From assembly GCA_963556195.1 (NCBI GenBank), contig OY744522.1, positions 41,286,263 to 41,350,262 on the forward strand: DNA of 64,000 bases, in the 5' to 3' direction. Origin of the DNA: Sepiola atlantica (Eukaryota; Mollusca; Cephalopoda; Sepiida; Sepiolidae). The notes under the pieces are model-generated. The model did no database searches and was not told the origin of the DNA. It saw only the letters and a program-made list of their open reading frames with translations. Made by a program: the position numbers and the translations under genes. Below are positions 45,641-56,956 of the stretch, piece by piece. Within the stretch, counting starts at the first letter, position 1. Each line of letters begins with the position of its first letter.

Positions 45641-46015
45641 TGGGGGTAAAAGCGCTCAAGGATCTCGATCGTTTGCTAGGTAGATGTAGAATGGGGGATA
45701 GGTTTGTGGATATCGACATAGTAGTGAAAACGTGATGATGACTCGAATAGCGAAAGAAATAGGAATTTGTTCATTGCATTTATTCATATTAATTTAAAGA
45801 GTGGCATAGGTCCATTACGTCTATCAGCGACCGGGAAACTTTTTATAGCTATACAAATTAATAGACGACTTGTAACCTGTTGGGTCAACGCTGGTTGATA
45901 ATACATTGGATAAATAGATAGACAAAACAAAAAAGTAAACGATACGACAGGTTCAAAAGTGCTAATGTTTTAAGCAACTGTAACAAACTCACTAGACAGT
46001 CTCTGTCAGATAAAG

Positions 46016-46800
46016 GTGCAACAAGATGTCCAATCTTTCCGAAAAGGTATATATTCTTTATTTACGTCATTTAATTATTTACATAATCATCTCTCTCTAG
46101 TATCCTCATCCCACTACTTCTCGTCTCATACGCCCTTTCTCATATCATCTAAAACATACGATGTGAAAATAAGCAAGATAAACAGAGTTTTAGTATTATG
46201 TCGTAACGTATGGATTAAGTTCTTAGAAACAATGGCCAACGTTTCCCTCTGATGAACTTGCGATACACCCACTTTCTGACTGTCCAATTAAAGGCTGCTT
46301 CAAAATGGTTTTCTTTCCGTATTTACGTCATAAAATTACCTACGCCATTTCTCCTCATTCGACTCTCTCGTCCCATTCGCACATTATGTACGTAATTTCC
46401 TTCATCTAAAACCTCCCTTCTCATCTATTACTTTCTTCGTACCACTTCTCGCCCCATTCGCCCTTCTCCCCCACTAGTATGTCTTCAGTAACATAAGCAC
46501 TGAACAAATTTTGTTCAGATGAAGTTGCGATACACTCACTTTTTGATAGTCCACTCAAAAGTTTTTCAAAAATGTCTTCCTTCTTTATTTATGTAATTTT
46601 ATTATTTACGCTATTCCCTTTCTCCTACACCTTCACGCCTTTTTTGTACTTTATTTATTTATTCCTTCCCTTTCTCCTAAAACTTCCCACTTCCACAATC
46701 CCTCTCTTTATACAATATCTCGTCTCTTCCCCTTTCTTCTCATCATCTAAAAGACTCAATGTGAAAACAAGCAAGATTTTCAGAGTTGTAGTATTATTCG
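46016..46800. repeat. three divergent tandem copies, about 270-bp unit
   Basis: Copies start near 46020, 46300 and 46560. They share TTYATTTACGTCAT, a TC-rich block ending TCTAAAAC, and GATGAASTTGCGATACACYCAC before the next copy. Short frames inside are repeat-derived. Confidence 0.75.
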
Positions 46801-47510
46801 AATAGATTGAGAGGATGTTTAAGAATTCTCTAAGGAAGGACTATGTGGTATCCGAAAACATTGACACATCTGGCGCCTCCTTTAAAATTGGAAGGTAAAG
46901 ATGAAAAGGGAGCATATGATGCGTTAATACGGTTCTCAGAGATTTACTTCAGTTTGGCCCTTATCTCGGTAGCGTTATGCTGAGCATGTGATTGTTAAAG
47001 AGGAGATAATTGTCTAATTTGCGGGAGGGGAGTGCCGTCAGATTCCGATCATGGCGATGGGTTCTTGTCCAGAGACGCGATTTCTCTATCTTATCTCCGT
47101 GATAGCTATCTCTCACTCTTCCTCTTTCTCCCTCACACTTTCTCTTTCTCTCCCTCTTAAACGACAAGTATTTGGTTATATCTGCAATGTGGTGTGGGGG
47201 GGAGGTAAATGTCTGTGCTGGAGAAATTGTCCACCAGCCACCATACTACTTCCATAACGAAATGCACATGATGGCTGAAATGTTGAGGAGGAAAACTTTT
47301 TGTGACAATCAGTCAAAGGGCTTGCACGGAATTTTAGAAAGGTAGCAGGAGGTCTAGTTTCCATAACTTTCGATTGGTTGAGCAAGATCACGTGTTAGAA
47401 GATTGTGATAGATGAGTCATATTTAAAATAGTTCAAGGTAAGTCAATTAGTTTTAAAGAGTGGTGCTATATAGAAGTTCCATTCGATGAAGTTACCTGAC
47501 AAGTAGAGTT
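46801..47510. other. unclassified DNA
   Basis: Contains a (CT)-rich stretch at 47109-47156. No family recognised on either strand. Confidence 0.5.
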
Positions 47511-47514
47511 CGCG

Positions 47515-48225
<711 letters not shown>

Positions 48226-48484
48226 AAAGACAAACAAAAATATTATTTATGTATTCATCACCGTCTTTATTTCTAGATTTTTTCGACATAAATGACTTGA
48301 AGAAATAAAACACATGTACAAATATTTGAAAAGTTTGGTACGTTTCTACTTAAGTGTTATTTCTTAAAACCAATCACCTGAGGAAGTCTTAAAATAAAGC
48401 CGAAACGTTGATGAATACATAAATAATATTATTGTTTTTCCTTCTTTCATTTTCCATTGCGTTTGAATATTATTTCCATCTTTT

Positions 48485-48487
<3 letters not shown>

Positions 48488-48541
<54 letters not shown>
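48488..48541. repeat. (TA)n tract
   Basis: Follows the third tail copy (CATTTTCCATTGCG...). 48542-48660 is unclassified. Confidence 0.9.
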
Positions 48542-48543
<2 letters not shown>

Positions 48544-48717
48544 TTGTCCTTGAAATTTAAATCCTCTTAGAAACGTAATTTATCGTAAAATTTATTATTA
48601 TCTATGCTTTTTACGCAGTAGTTTTTGTGAGAACAGCAATGTAGACTTTAAATCTTTATATTTAATTGTGGCGAAATTCCTGCTGCGCTGCAGGTTCGTT
48701 CGGTGTACATAGCCACA

Positions 48718-48748
48718 CTGATGAATCTTAATGAAGAGAAAACATGTA
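48718..48748 (+). ncRNA. hammerhead ribozyme core, 5' member of a pair
   Basis: CTGATGA (48718-48724), stem II TCTT/AAGA with loop AATG, GAAA (48738-48741), then ACATGTA with a possible U-A cleavage step near 48748. The upstream GTACATAGCCACA resembles the flank of the copy at 53759. Stem I not convincingly paired. Confidence 0.6.
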
Positions 48749-48805
48749 TTAAGTGGATCTAAAATATTACAATAATTATATATATATATATATTTATATA
48801 TATGT

Positions 48806-48849
48806 ATACACTGATGATTCCGCAAGGATGAAACGTATACGTCCGTAGA
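48806..48849 (+). ncRNA. hammerhead ribozyme, 3' member of a pair
   Basis: CTGATGA (48811-48817); stem II TCC/GGA closed by GCAA (a GNRA tetraloop); GAAA (48830-48833); stem III palindrome CGTATACG as in the SINE at 10751; GTC cleavage triplet (48841-48843). Stem I pairs weakly (first pair mismatched, then three pairs). Confidence 0.75.
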
Positions 48850-49403
48850 TAACAATTTAATAATCATTATTAAATAATTATTTGTAGCCACCCGGAGCCG
48901 AGCACTCCAATGAGAAGTAATACAGGCTTTCAAATCTAATCTATAAATGCAAGGCATTTCTGTTGAACACTGTTATAACAGCTTACTATTGTTGCACGCT
49001 GACTCAGCATAATACGACTTATTTCTCATAACTGTGTGTAGCTATTCAGATTAGCCCTATCATACAATAGTCTGAAGATAAACGTAATAAAAACAATAAT
49101 AGTGTGACGATGGCGTTAAAATATTACACAAACGTATAAGCATGACGTCATGTACCTATCAATATGACGTTATGTGCGCAAGATAACACTAACAATTATG
49201 ATCACATTGCAAGAAAAAAATGGGCATATGACTCTCCCAAAATGAATCTTTTTTGTAATGTTTAGATATTATTTTTCCGGGGTAATGCCGGTAAAACTAA
49301 TACCTACTTTGTGGGTAATTGTTGTCTATTTTTCAACTTTTAACAAGGCTATAACACACACAGATTGTTGGCTTATATATGAGATAAGAAGATAAGATGG
49401 ATG
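48850..49403. other. unclassified DNA
   Basis: No family recognised. A CATGACGTCATGTACC / TATGACGTTATGTGCG near-repeat at about 49142-49172 contains a perfect TGACGTCA-type palindrome. Confidence 0.4.
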
Positions 49404-49800
49404 TCTGTCTCAATTTTCGAGTTATAAATAAAGTAAAGTTGTTTGGTGCGAAGGAAGACCCCACTATGTAATTTTTAACGCCCCCCCCCCATGGATCAAA
49501 ATAAAATATACTAATCCCAATACCATAGATACTGTATTTTTAAAATAAATATTTTTATAGTAGTCTATCTCATTTTTCAAGTTATGAATAAAGTAAAGTT
49601 GTTCTGCACAGCGGCATACACCACACGGTATAATTTTGTACGCCTCCCTTGGATAAAAATGAAATATATTTATCCCAGTACCATAGATGCTGTATTGTCA
49701 GAATATATATTTTATGGGAGTCTATCTCCATTTTCAAGTTATAAAGTTGTTCAGCGCGGATGCAAACCCCACGATATTATTTTGTACGCCACCTTGGATC
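49404..49800. repeat. three tandem copies, about 160-bp unit
   Basis: Starts near 49424, 49584 and 49737. Shared blocks: AAGTTATRAATAAAGTAAAG, ACCATAGATRCTGTATT and GTCTATCTC. Copies differ by small indels. Confidence 0.8.
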
Positions 49801-49808
49801 AAAATAGA

Positions 49809-49996
49809 ATAACTAAAACATTCAGGATACCGCTCACGAGTTACCATTCCAATCCACTTAGGCTCGTCTGACCGCTGGCATTCCGGACGAAAATTTATGT
49901 TGCCTTTCCTTATGATGAATTAGATGTAGAATTCCTATACTATCATTGGATTGGAATGGTAACTTGTGAGCGGTATCTTGAATGTTTTAGTTTTTT
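49809..49996. repeat. inverted repeat with about 48-bp arms
   Basis: AACATTCAGGATACCGCTCA then CGAGTTACCATTCCAATCCA on the left is mirrored by TGGATTGGAATGGTAACTTG then TGAGCGGTATCTTGAATGTT on the right, with about 80 bases between. The structure is foldback or MITE-like, or two copies of one leader in opposite orientation. Confidence 0.75.
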
Positions 49997-50456
49997 GTTT
50001 GGGAGTGGGGATTTTTTCATCATTGTGTCGCCCGACGTGAAAGTGTATTATCGCACATTGTTCCGTTTTTTTGGTGTTTTTAAATGCATTTGGGACCGAT
50101 TATTTTGTTGTTTGCTTGGTGACAGAAATGCTACTTTTCTACGACATTTTCTAGGCCTTTCTTTTTTCATCTTTGTTCTTTCTTGTTTTTTAATTTTAAC
50201 TTTTATTTTTATTCATTTTTCCCTCTTCTTAAGTGAGCTCAACTATTCCAACGTCACATTGTGTATTGTCGGCAGTTCGAACCCTTTATTCCAGACATTT
50301 AATTTCATTGATGATCTGCCAAGTCAGTACTTGCTTGGTAGTGAAACACGTGTAGGAAAAAACATTTAATTTCAATAAATAATATTTGCAAGAAAAAATC
50401 TTTAATGGTGATCATTGGTGTCCTGAAAGTAATGCTTTGGTAAGCCTTCATAAAAT

Positions 50457-50464
<8 letters not shown>
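49944..50464 (+). mobile_element. hammerhead element with T-rich leader and (TA)n tail
   Basis: Leader of about 350 T-rich bases (opening a 137-codon frame that is not a credible gene), hammerhead at 50303-50359, tail AAAAAACATTTAATTTCAAT..., then (TA)n. Same layout as 21196-21723. Confidence 0.6.
50303..50359 (+). ncRNA. hammerhead ribozyme, C3 changed
   Basis: TTGATGA (50308-50314; C3 is U), eight-pair stem II CTGCCAAG/CTTGGTAG (50316-50323 and 50334-50341), GAAA (50343-50346), palindromic stem III CACGTG, predicted cleavage after A 50354. Stem I TTTC/GAAA offset by one. C3 is needed for activity, so probably inactive. Confidence 0.65.

Positions 50465-50541
<77 letters not shown>
50465..50541. 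repeat. (TA)n tail
   Basis: About 38 TA units after the hammerhead element. An (AAT)n block lies at 50641-50705. Confidence 0.9.
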
Positions 50542-50545
<4 letters not shown>

Positions 50546-50636
50546 CAAAATAAAACAATTCAATTTATCCTAAGGTCAACGCGCTTTCTATAGAAAACAA
50601 TCGTTAGCCAAACCCATTTTAAATAAATTATTTGAT

Positions 50637-50704
<68 letters not shown>

Positions 50705-50804
50705 TATAATAAGATTTAAGAAAATTTGGACAGTATTATTAATAGCTATAAAAATAAAAACATTATATAATTGCTATAAAAATATAAATATATAAAAAAG
50801 GAGT

Positions 50805-50963
50805 AACGAATTAAAATTAGTTAATCTTGTACCAAGAACATGAATAGGATAATTAGTACACATAATCAGAAAATATTAAATAAGTCGAATTACATTAAGG
50901 CAAAAGTAAATAAGTGTAATTGTCATGTGAAGAATGAATGCCCACTAGACGGTAATTGCAAAG
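50805..50963 (+). pseudogene. PLE scrap (PLE-3) cut off by (TA)n
   Basis: SCTKNMNRIISTHNQKILNK followed by [20 protein letters not shown] is the Cys-rich linker just before the GIY-YIG domain of PLEs (CNCxxKxxCPLxGNC, about 50906-50961). The reading stops abruptly at (TA)n exactly where the endonuclease should begin. One stop replaces a Tyr upstream. Confidence 0.8.
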
Positions 50964-51191
<228 letters not shown>

Positions 51192-51339
51192 CTTAAAAGA
51201 GTTCCGATAGAGAGGGCTTTATGAGTCCCCTTAGTTATGATTTGAACCCGGCGGTACGGATGTTGTTCTGATCTGCTGTAATAATGTACAAACATTAATA
51301 AATAACTATTTCGCTATGATTTTTTATTTTTCTTAATAA

Positions 51340-51640
51340 CCGAGCACTGTGAAAGTTCGTCGGATAACATTCCGTTAAAGTACTTGTAAAACAAGCACAG
51401 GGATAAAATATTGCGGCGATGGGACAGACGCTGAAACTTGGTAAACAGTATGGGACTTATGAATTTAGAGGCTCTTTTTGGAACCTGTGTAAGAGGGAGA
51501 GACTAGTGGTTGGTGCACCAACCCAGAATTGAAAGCAATACTTTATCTATGGGCGAATTGTGGCGTTGTATAGGTATAGGATGTTGGTAAGTTTACTAGC
51601 CCGGTAGAGTGAACCCATCTTCTTTGAGGCGGACAGTAAT
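51340..51640 (-). pseudogene. jockey/CR1-like LINE C-terminal fragment
   Basis: On the minus strand: SASKKMGSLYRASKLTNILY, LYNATIRP, then FQFWVGAPTTSLSLLHRFQK and, after a shift, SHRRNILSLCLFYKYF. Best preserved tail of this LINE family in the window, with three stops or shifts. Truncated at both ends, the 5' one near (TA)n at 51655-51715. Confidence 0.75.
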
Positions 51641-51651
51641 TATTCGAATTC

Positions 51652-51654
<3 letters not shown>

Positions 51655-51715
<61 letters not shown>
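51655..51715. repeat. (TA)n tract
   Basis: About 30 TA units at the 5' truncation of the minus-strand LINE piece. 51716-52200 is unclassified. Confidence 0.9.
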
Positions 51716-51717
<2 letters not shown>

Positions 51718-52204
51718 TGTTGGAAGAAAATTTACAAATACGTATATTTTTAAAATATGTATGTATTTATTACTCTGACACGAAAATATATACCATTGAT
51801 GATATATTTGAAGATATTGCTAATTTCAAACTTAAGATATTTACTACGTCTGATAACCAATAATCCTAATAGGCTGATATGCTATACAATAAAACAAGCG
51901 GTCACCTTTAGATGGATGTATAAACCACATCGCTTTGTATTCTGGCTACAGATAAATAAAGCCACAGCAACTGTGAGATTGCATCAACAGATATCAGTCG
52001 ACAGATAATTGAGGGTTTGGACGTAGTTATCTGCCCTTGGCTCGCAAATAGGTTCAAGCAATGACGTGGAATCTAACTAAAAGAATTTCAGCATTGGTAT
52101 TAAAGAAAGCCTTTCTTTTTTTTAAAGACGGATAGATTTTCGCCATTTCCTGCTGAGAGCATTTGATTCCGATACTAAATAAACTGGCACGAATTGCGAG
52201 ACTC

Positions 52205-52520
52205 TTTTTTTAGCACCCTTCCCGCCTCTTCTTGTTTCTTGGAATGTCCGCCATTCCTCACGATGCCGTTTTTATTTCCTCGTCAACTGCCAAGATGGCG
52301 GCCAATTTTTCGTTCTCTGTCTCTCCATCTCCCTGTCCCTTTTTCTCTCTCACATATACTGCCATTCCCTTTTCTCGCTGTGTATTTCAACTGGTACCCG
52401 CCCAAATGATTTACAACGAACACTTTTTCAGATTTATTTCTATTTAAGTGCCATTGTTATTTCGTTTTAATGCTCAACTAATGTGACCTTGTGTCAGTGT
52501 AGGTAAATGTTTATGACACA
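52205..52520 (+). repeat. dispersed repeat, copy 1
   Basis: Aligns with 58905-59205: TTTCTTGGAATGTCSGCCAT, TTTTTATTTCCTCGTCAACT, TATTTCAACTGGTACC and TGCTCAACTAATGTGACCTT. About 300 bases, T/C-rich, non-coding; class unknown. Confidence 0.8.
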
Positions 52521-53630
52521 CGTTATATGATATGCGGACAGATAGATAGATACACCGATTGAGAGAGAGAGTGATTGATAAAAAACGAGATAGATATTTA
52601 TCAAAAATGCGCAATTACATGCACGCATTCGATAGCTTTACCGTTAGATAGTGTATATAGTAGCTACTAAATATACGTGCGTGCACACACACACACCCAC
52701 TCACCCCTACACACACACACATCTATCTAATTGAATAAAAGCCGAAAATTGGACCCATTTCTCGCACTAAATATGAGTCAAAACGCCTTATTTCCAGTAA
52801 ATTCAACTTATTTTATTTACTTTTCTAATAGGTTAGACACAAGGTCAGGTGTTAAGTTGAAAAGCCAGTGTACTATGATTAGCGCACTCTGGCCTACAAA
52901 AAATTCTGAGCAGCCTCGTCACTATTCCCTTGTAGGAGTGTCTCAAACGATTAGCCAAAAACTAATGACTTCTCAAAGAGAAGGTAAATCCTGGGAGGAT
53001 GGATATTCTGAGACTGAACAGAACCACACCTCAGCCCGACAACAACAAAGGAACTATAAAACTGATTGTCAAAGACGTATCCACAACGCGTCTGAAATAA
53101 AGTTATTCAACTTATTCAATAGATGCACCACTTATTTGTATTTTTGAAAATATTTTTTTGATATCAGTCGTAAAGTTAACTTATTTTTTTATTCGTTTTG
53201 AAAAAGGACATTTTATTCATCAACTATCATTTGTTATTTCTTTTTATTTCAAGGATTGTTTTGATTTTAATGTAACAAATATTTCTGTTTCGCAATATTA
53301 TTTGATTTCATGGAGAAATTTTTAGAATTTGTGTTCAATTATTTCTTTCTTTAGAGGGACCGACTTAATTTCCTAAAAAGCGCTATCTATTTTTATATTG
53401 CTACTCATGAGTTAAATCGATTTATTATTTTGTTCATTTCTAGGTGGTCACATTTAAAAACAAAATAAATTTATTTCGAAATACTTATCTATCTATATGA
53501 ATAAATGAGAAAGAGGTTGTTTCGTATTTACAACGAAGTCATGGTTAAATTGTTTATTATTTAAAATAAATGTGTCAAGTATTTTAAGTAGTGGAATTTG
53601 CTGAGCGATAGTGAGCTAGCAAAGCCAGCT

Positions 53631-53632
<2 letters not shown>
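52521..53632. other. unclassified DNA with one 138-codon frame
   Basis: The plus frame 52731-53147 has no recognisable domain or repeat relation. Flanking DNA to 53600 is T-rich. (TA)n follows at 53633-53671. Confidence 0.3.
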
Positions 53633-53672
<40 letters not shown>

Positions 53673-53758
53673 GTGCATATGACTGACGTAACAAAGCGTT
53701 TGGACTTTCATATTCAGTGTTGACCGAGGTTCAGAGCTATAAGGTCGACGCGTCAGCT

Positions 53759-53825
53759 GTATAAAGCCACACTAACGAGTCTTGATAAAACGAAACGCGT
53801 GTCTACGGATATAAAATAATATTTA
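53759..53825 (+). ncRNA. hammerhead ribozyme, one core change
   Basis: CTAACGA (53772-53778; expected CTGACGA), stem II GTCTT...AAAAC with one mismatch, GAAA (53792-53795), stem III CG/TG with a tiny loop, GTC cleavage triplet (53801-53803). GTATAAA upstream (53759-53765) can pair with TTTATAC downstream (53819-53825), extending stem I. G5 is A, so probably inactive. Confidence 0.65.
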
Positions 53826-53844
53826 TACAAAAATAAATAACTTA

Positions 53845-54090
53845 TATATACTCTGTCGTTGAGTACTATCGAATGTTTAGATGTCTATGCTCGCCGTTTT
53901 TAGGGTAAACCTCACTTGATTACTCCGTTTTACGTGACAATCTCTCGTAGCCTAATGGGACTAGATGAACACCTACAGATTCAAGGTGTATCTGTGAACT
54001 GGGTTCGCGCCCTATGACCGTCTGAGATTGCTATTTTCCTGCGCTGATGTAAGGCATAAGCCTTAAACGACGTCGTACGCAGGTAACATA
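53845..54090 (+). mobile_element. hammerhead repeat unit, copy B
   Basis: CTCTGTCGTTGAGTACTATC start, GGTTCGCGCCCTATGACCGT in the middle, ribozyme at 54038-54083. Homologous to 4383-4640 and 54187-54420, and directly followed by the third copy. Confidence 0.75.
54038..54083 (+). ncRNA. hammerhead ribozyme, perfect stems, damaged core
   Basis: Stem I CCTGCG pairs perfectly with CGCAGG (6 bp); CTGATGT (A9 is U); stem II AAGGC/GCCTT with loop ATAA; AAAC where GAAAC is expected (G12 lost); stem III palindrome CGACGTCG; predicted cleavage after A 54077. Confidence 0.75.
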
Positions 54091-54186
54091 TAAAAATAAT
54101 TTAATGCTATAATAAGCTCTTTCCAAGTAAAATTAAAAGTTGAGCCCTGTCAGAAATATAAAAAATAAACATTCATCTAAAAGCTT

Positions 54187-54420
54187 CAGTGCAACGCTCC
54201 GACTCTGTCGTTTAGTGCTATCAATTGTTTAGATGTCTAGGCTCGCCACTTTTAGTGTAAGCATCACTTGATTTCTTTAGTGTAAACATCACTTGATTTA
54301 TGGCCTAATAGGACTAGGTGAACGCTTACAGATTCAAGGTGTATCTGTGAACCGGGTTCGCGCCCTATGATCGTCTCAGATTCTTATTTCCCTGCGAAAT
54401 GACGTCGTATGTAGGTAACA
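54187..54420 (+). mobile_element. hammerhead repeat unit, copy C, ribozyme core deleted
   Basis: Same family as copy B, with a local duplication of TTTAGTGTAARCATCACTTG. At the 3' end CCTGCG (54391-54396) is joined straight to AAATGACGTCGTA: CTGANGA and stem II are cleanly missing. The ancestral cleavage step at 54409 is 332 bases from that of copy B. Confidence 0.75.
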
Positions 54421-54589
54421 TTTAAAAAATAATTTAATATTATTAATATATATATATATATTTATATATATATATAGATTCTTTTTTTCCTTTCTTTTCC
54501 TTCTTTTTCACAATCAAATAGGCACAAACAAAATAGGCAAATATACACTATATGGTTCATTACTCCTATTCACTCAGTGGCAAATATAG

Positions 54590-55198
54590 TATAGGTTAAC
54601 AGTTCCTCCAATTAATAGACAAACACTTTCCACCATCAAATAAGCTTTATAAACTCTTTAAGGGAAATACTCAAAACATGTTATTGTTGCTGATCTTTCC
54701 GAAGGATCAATTCTAGCCTCAAAACCCACAACTCCAACCAAAACTCATGCAGAAGAGGAAACGTTTGACACCTAGAAGGGGCTAAACAATCAGATCCATA
54801 GTGTACGAAGTCAAAGTCATACCTGGCGTGGATACCAAGAACGAAAAACTCTATATCAGAATGACTCAAGGGACTTTCAAACAAAGGCTCTACGCTGACA
54901 ATAACACGTTCAAAGATCAAGGAAAAACACATTACCTCCCTAGCAACAACTATGTGGGCACTGAAGAGGTCAAACCCTACGTATGAAATTAAATAGAGAA
55001 TCATCGCTAAACAAAAGCCTTATACACCTACCTCTAGGAATTGCCCACTATGCACCACTGAAAAATTCAAGATCTTACAGGTAATCAATGACCCTTCCAT
55101 AATCTGTATGAACATCAAAACTGAGGATTTCAAACAATGCCCCCATAGTAGAAAATCTTTACTAGTCAAATGGACTTACAACGATAATACGTAACTAA
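54590..55198 (+). pseudogene. PLE 3' coding region of a second lineage (PLE-4)
   Basis: LIDKHFPPSNKLYKLFKGNT (from about 54616) is the conserved linker block; VYEVKVIPG, then EKLYIRMTQGTFKQRLY (about 54846-54896) is the GIY-YIG core with the glycine of YIG changed to R but arginine retained. After frameshifts, NCPLCTTEKFKIL (from about 55039) gives the Cys-x2-Cys motif and CMNIKTEDFKQCPHSRKSLL the C-terminal His/Cys block, ending at a stop near 55195. Its CPLC and TQGTFKQRLY differ from the CRLC and DFKTRY of PLE-1, -2 and -5, so it is another lineage. It lies just downstream of the tandem hammerhead units. Confidence 0.75.
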
Positions 55199-55753
55199 CT
55201 AATATCACCATAAGGCTAATGAACTCCACATCATATGAAAAAAATATCGCCTAACCTCCACTCCGAGACCTTCTAATGATAATCAAATTAATTTTTGATA
55301 TACAATATACCGACCCCCTCCTCCAGATATATTACACATACCACTTCCTCATCTCCTCTACCAACCCGAATATAACCTACACTCACGCCCCTATCACAAA
55401 TATAACAAAAAGTTTTAGATACCTCATCACATTCTATTTAACATGTTAAATACATTAATCTTACTAGTTTAATACCTAGATATATAACTATGGAATACCC
55501 TAAAATAAAACGAATTTAAAAAATATAAATAAAAAATAATTATATATTACCAAATTTTAAACCGATCCGATTCACACAGACCCTACGATAGACTCGTAAA
55601 CGTTATTGGATAAAAATAACAGAATAAAAAACACAAGGATCTCACTCGAATGCATATTACAATGATAGTAAACCCATTTTGATGTCCCATAGGTAACCCT
55701 TTCACTGATAAATATACTCTATCCTTAAACGCCCAGCTGCTACATAGCGTATA
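55199..55753. other. C/A-rich untranslated-looking DNA
   Basis: G-poor plus strand, probably the PLE-4 3' region, but no hammerhead was found in it. No genes. Confidence 0.4.
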
Positions 55754-55761
55754 ATCTACAG

Positions 55762-56291
55762 CAGTGGTTCTTAACCTGTGGGGAATTTCCCACTGGTGGG
55801 GAATGGCGGAGTTGCCAAGTGGGGAATGAACGGTCGGACAGAAGAACCACTGCTTCAAAATTTAATACATTACATCCAAATGTTGACTTACTTTGACCAT
55901 GATAATTTTGCTGTGGCGGCGCTCACACTACTGGTTGCATTTCCCTCGACGTACCTGTGCGAGTCGGCGTTTTCGAGCATGGTTGAGATCAAAAACAAAT
56001 CGCGAAACCGCCTGATTGACCTTGAATCTGATTTGCGCTGCGCTATTTCAAAGGTGGAACCGAACATTGAGGCACTTGTCAAGGCTAAACAAATGCAAAA
56101 GTCTCATTAACCTGTATGCGTCTAGTGCTAGTGTTACATTTTTTGTATGCTTTTTATAGGCCAAATATATTTAGAAAAAAACATAACGAATCTTTTCGTA
56201 TGTATTTATTTCCATGTAATAACTGTGGTGGGAATGGAGAGCTGGTTCACTAAATAGTGGGGAATTGGAGAAAAAAGGTTAAGAACCACTG
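55762..56291 (+). mobile_element. internally deleted hAT element with 8-bp target duplication
   Basis: Terminal inverted repeats CAGTGGTTCTTAACCT and AGGTTAAGAACCACTG, perfect over 15-16 bases. Flanked by ATCTACAG (55754-55761) and ATTTACAG (56292-56299), an 8-bp duplication with one mismatch, the length characteristic of hAT. Total 530 bases. It keeps only the C-terminal transposase segment. Confidence 0.9.
55868..56110 (+). pseudogene. hAT transposase C-terminal dimerisation domain
   Basis: In the 110-codon frame that opens at 55778, residues from about 31 onward read like the hAT C-terminal (Dimer_Tnp_hAT) region: [20 protein letters not shown] carries the SxxxCExxFS-type signature (here TYLCESAFS), then IKNKSRNRL and [20 protein letters not shown] before the stop. 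Resembles the ZBED/SCAND3-type hAT branch. The zinc finger and the catalytic RNase H-like fold are missing, so it cannot transpose; the domain itself is open. The first 30 codons derive from the inverted-repeat region. Confidence 0.8.
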
Positions 56292-56334
56292 ATTTACAGT
56301 AATAATACCAGTTTTACACACGAATATACGCCCT

Positions 56335-56336
<2 letters not shown>

Positions 56337-56396
<60 letters not shown>
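56337..56396. repeat. (TA)n tract
   Basis: About 30 TA units, 45 bases after the hAT element. 56397-56866 to the next tract is AT-rich and unclassified. Confidence 0.9.
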
Positions 56397-56399
<3 letters not shown>

Positions 56400-56863
56400 T
56401 AAAAAATATAAATAAATAATAAAAAATTGAAATAAAAATTAAATAAGAATTAATACAAATATAACACTTAAACACTTTTAATAACAGAAATAAATATGAC
56501 CCAGAGTCAAAACCATTCACTGACTAATAAACTACATTACACAGTAACCCCTAAACATAAAGTAGTGAAATATACAGAATCCGTAATAAATAATTAAATT
56601 ATTTTAAACAAAACTTAATTACGATGAAGATCAATATAAACATACAGTCTGCACCTGTTGATTCGGTACTTTCCCCCAAAAAGGGACGCTTCAGCAGATA
56701 CACCGGATTAACGGTAATTTTTTAACCCCATTGCTCGTGTCGTTTTCATTTCGTGAGTCGTTGATGATTTGAATGGACTAAAACGGATTTTTAAAGCATA
56801 AAAGGTCAGTCCATCTCGATGAACCCGCTATATGTCTCTGAAATAGGAAACATATACTTTTTA

Positions 56864-56866
<3 letters not shown>

Positions 56867-56928
<62 letters not shown>
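56867..56928. repeat. (TA)n tail of minus-strand PLE-5
   Basis: Directly follows (on the minus strand) the tail AAATATATTTTCATAGCTTA of the PLE 3' end. Confidence 0.9.
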
Positions 56929-56931
<3 letters not shown>

Positions 56932-56956
56932 AGCTATGAAAATATATTTATGCCAA

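Noticed and set aside
49956..50369. 137-codon plus-strand ORF rich in Phe and Leu
   Set aside because: Lies in the T-rich leader of a hammerhead element; T-runs alone give such frames.
51200..51290. tRNA gene on the minus strand
   Set aside because: Only a B box-like GGGTTCAAATC is visible; no A box at the right spacing and no acceptor stem.
52731..53147. 138-codon plus-strand ORF
   Set aside because: No recognisable domain, no splice context and composition like its AT-rich surroundings; could be chance. Kept only as a note.
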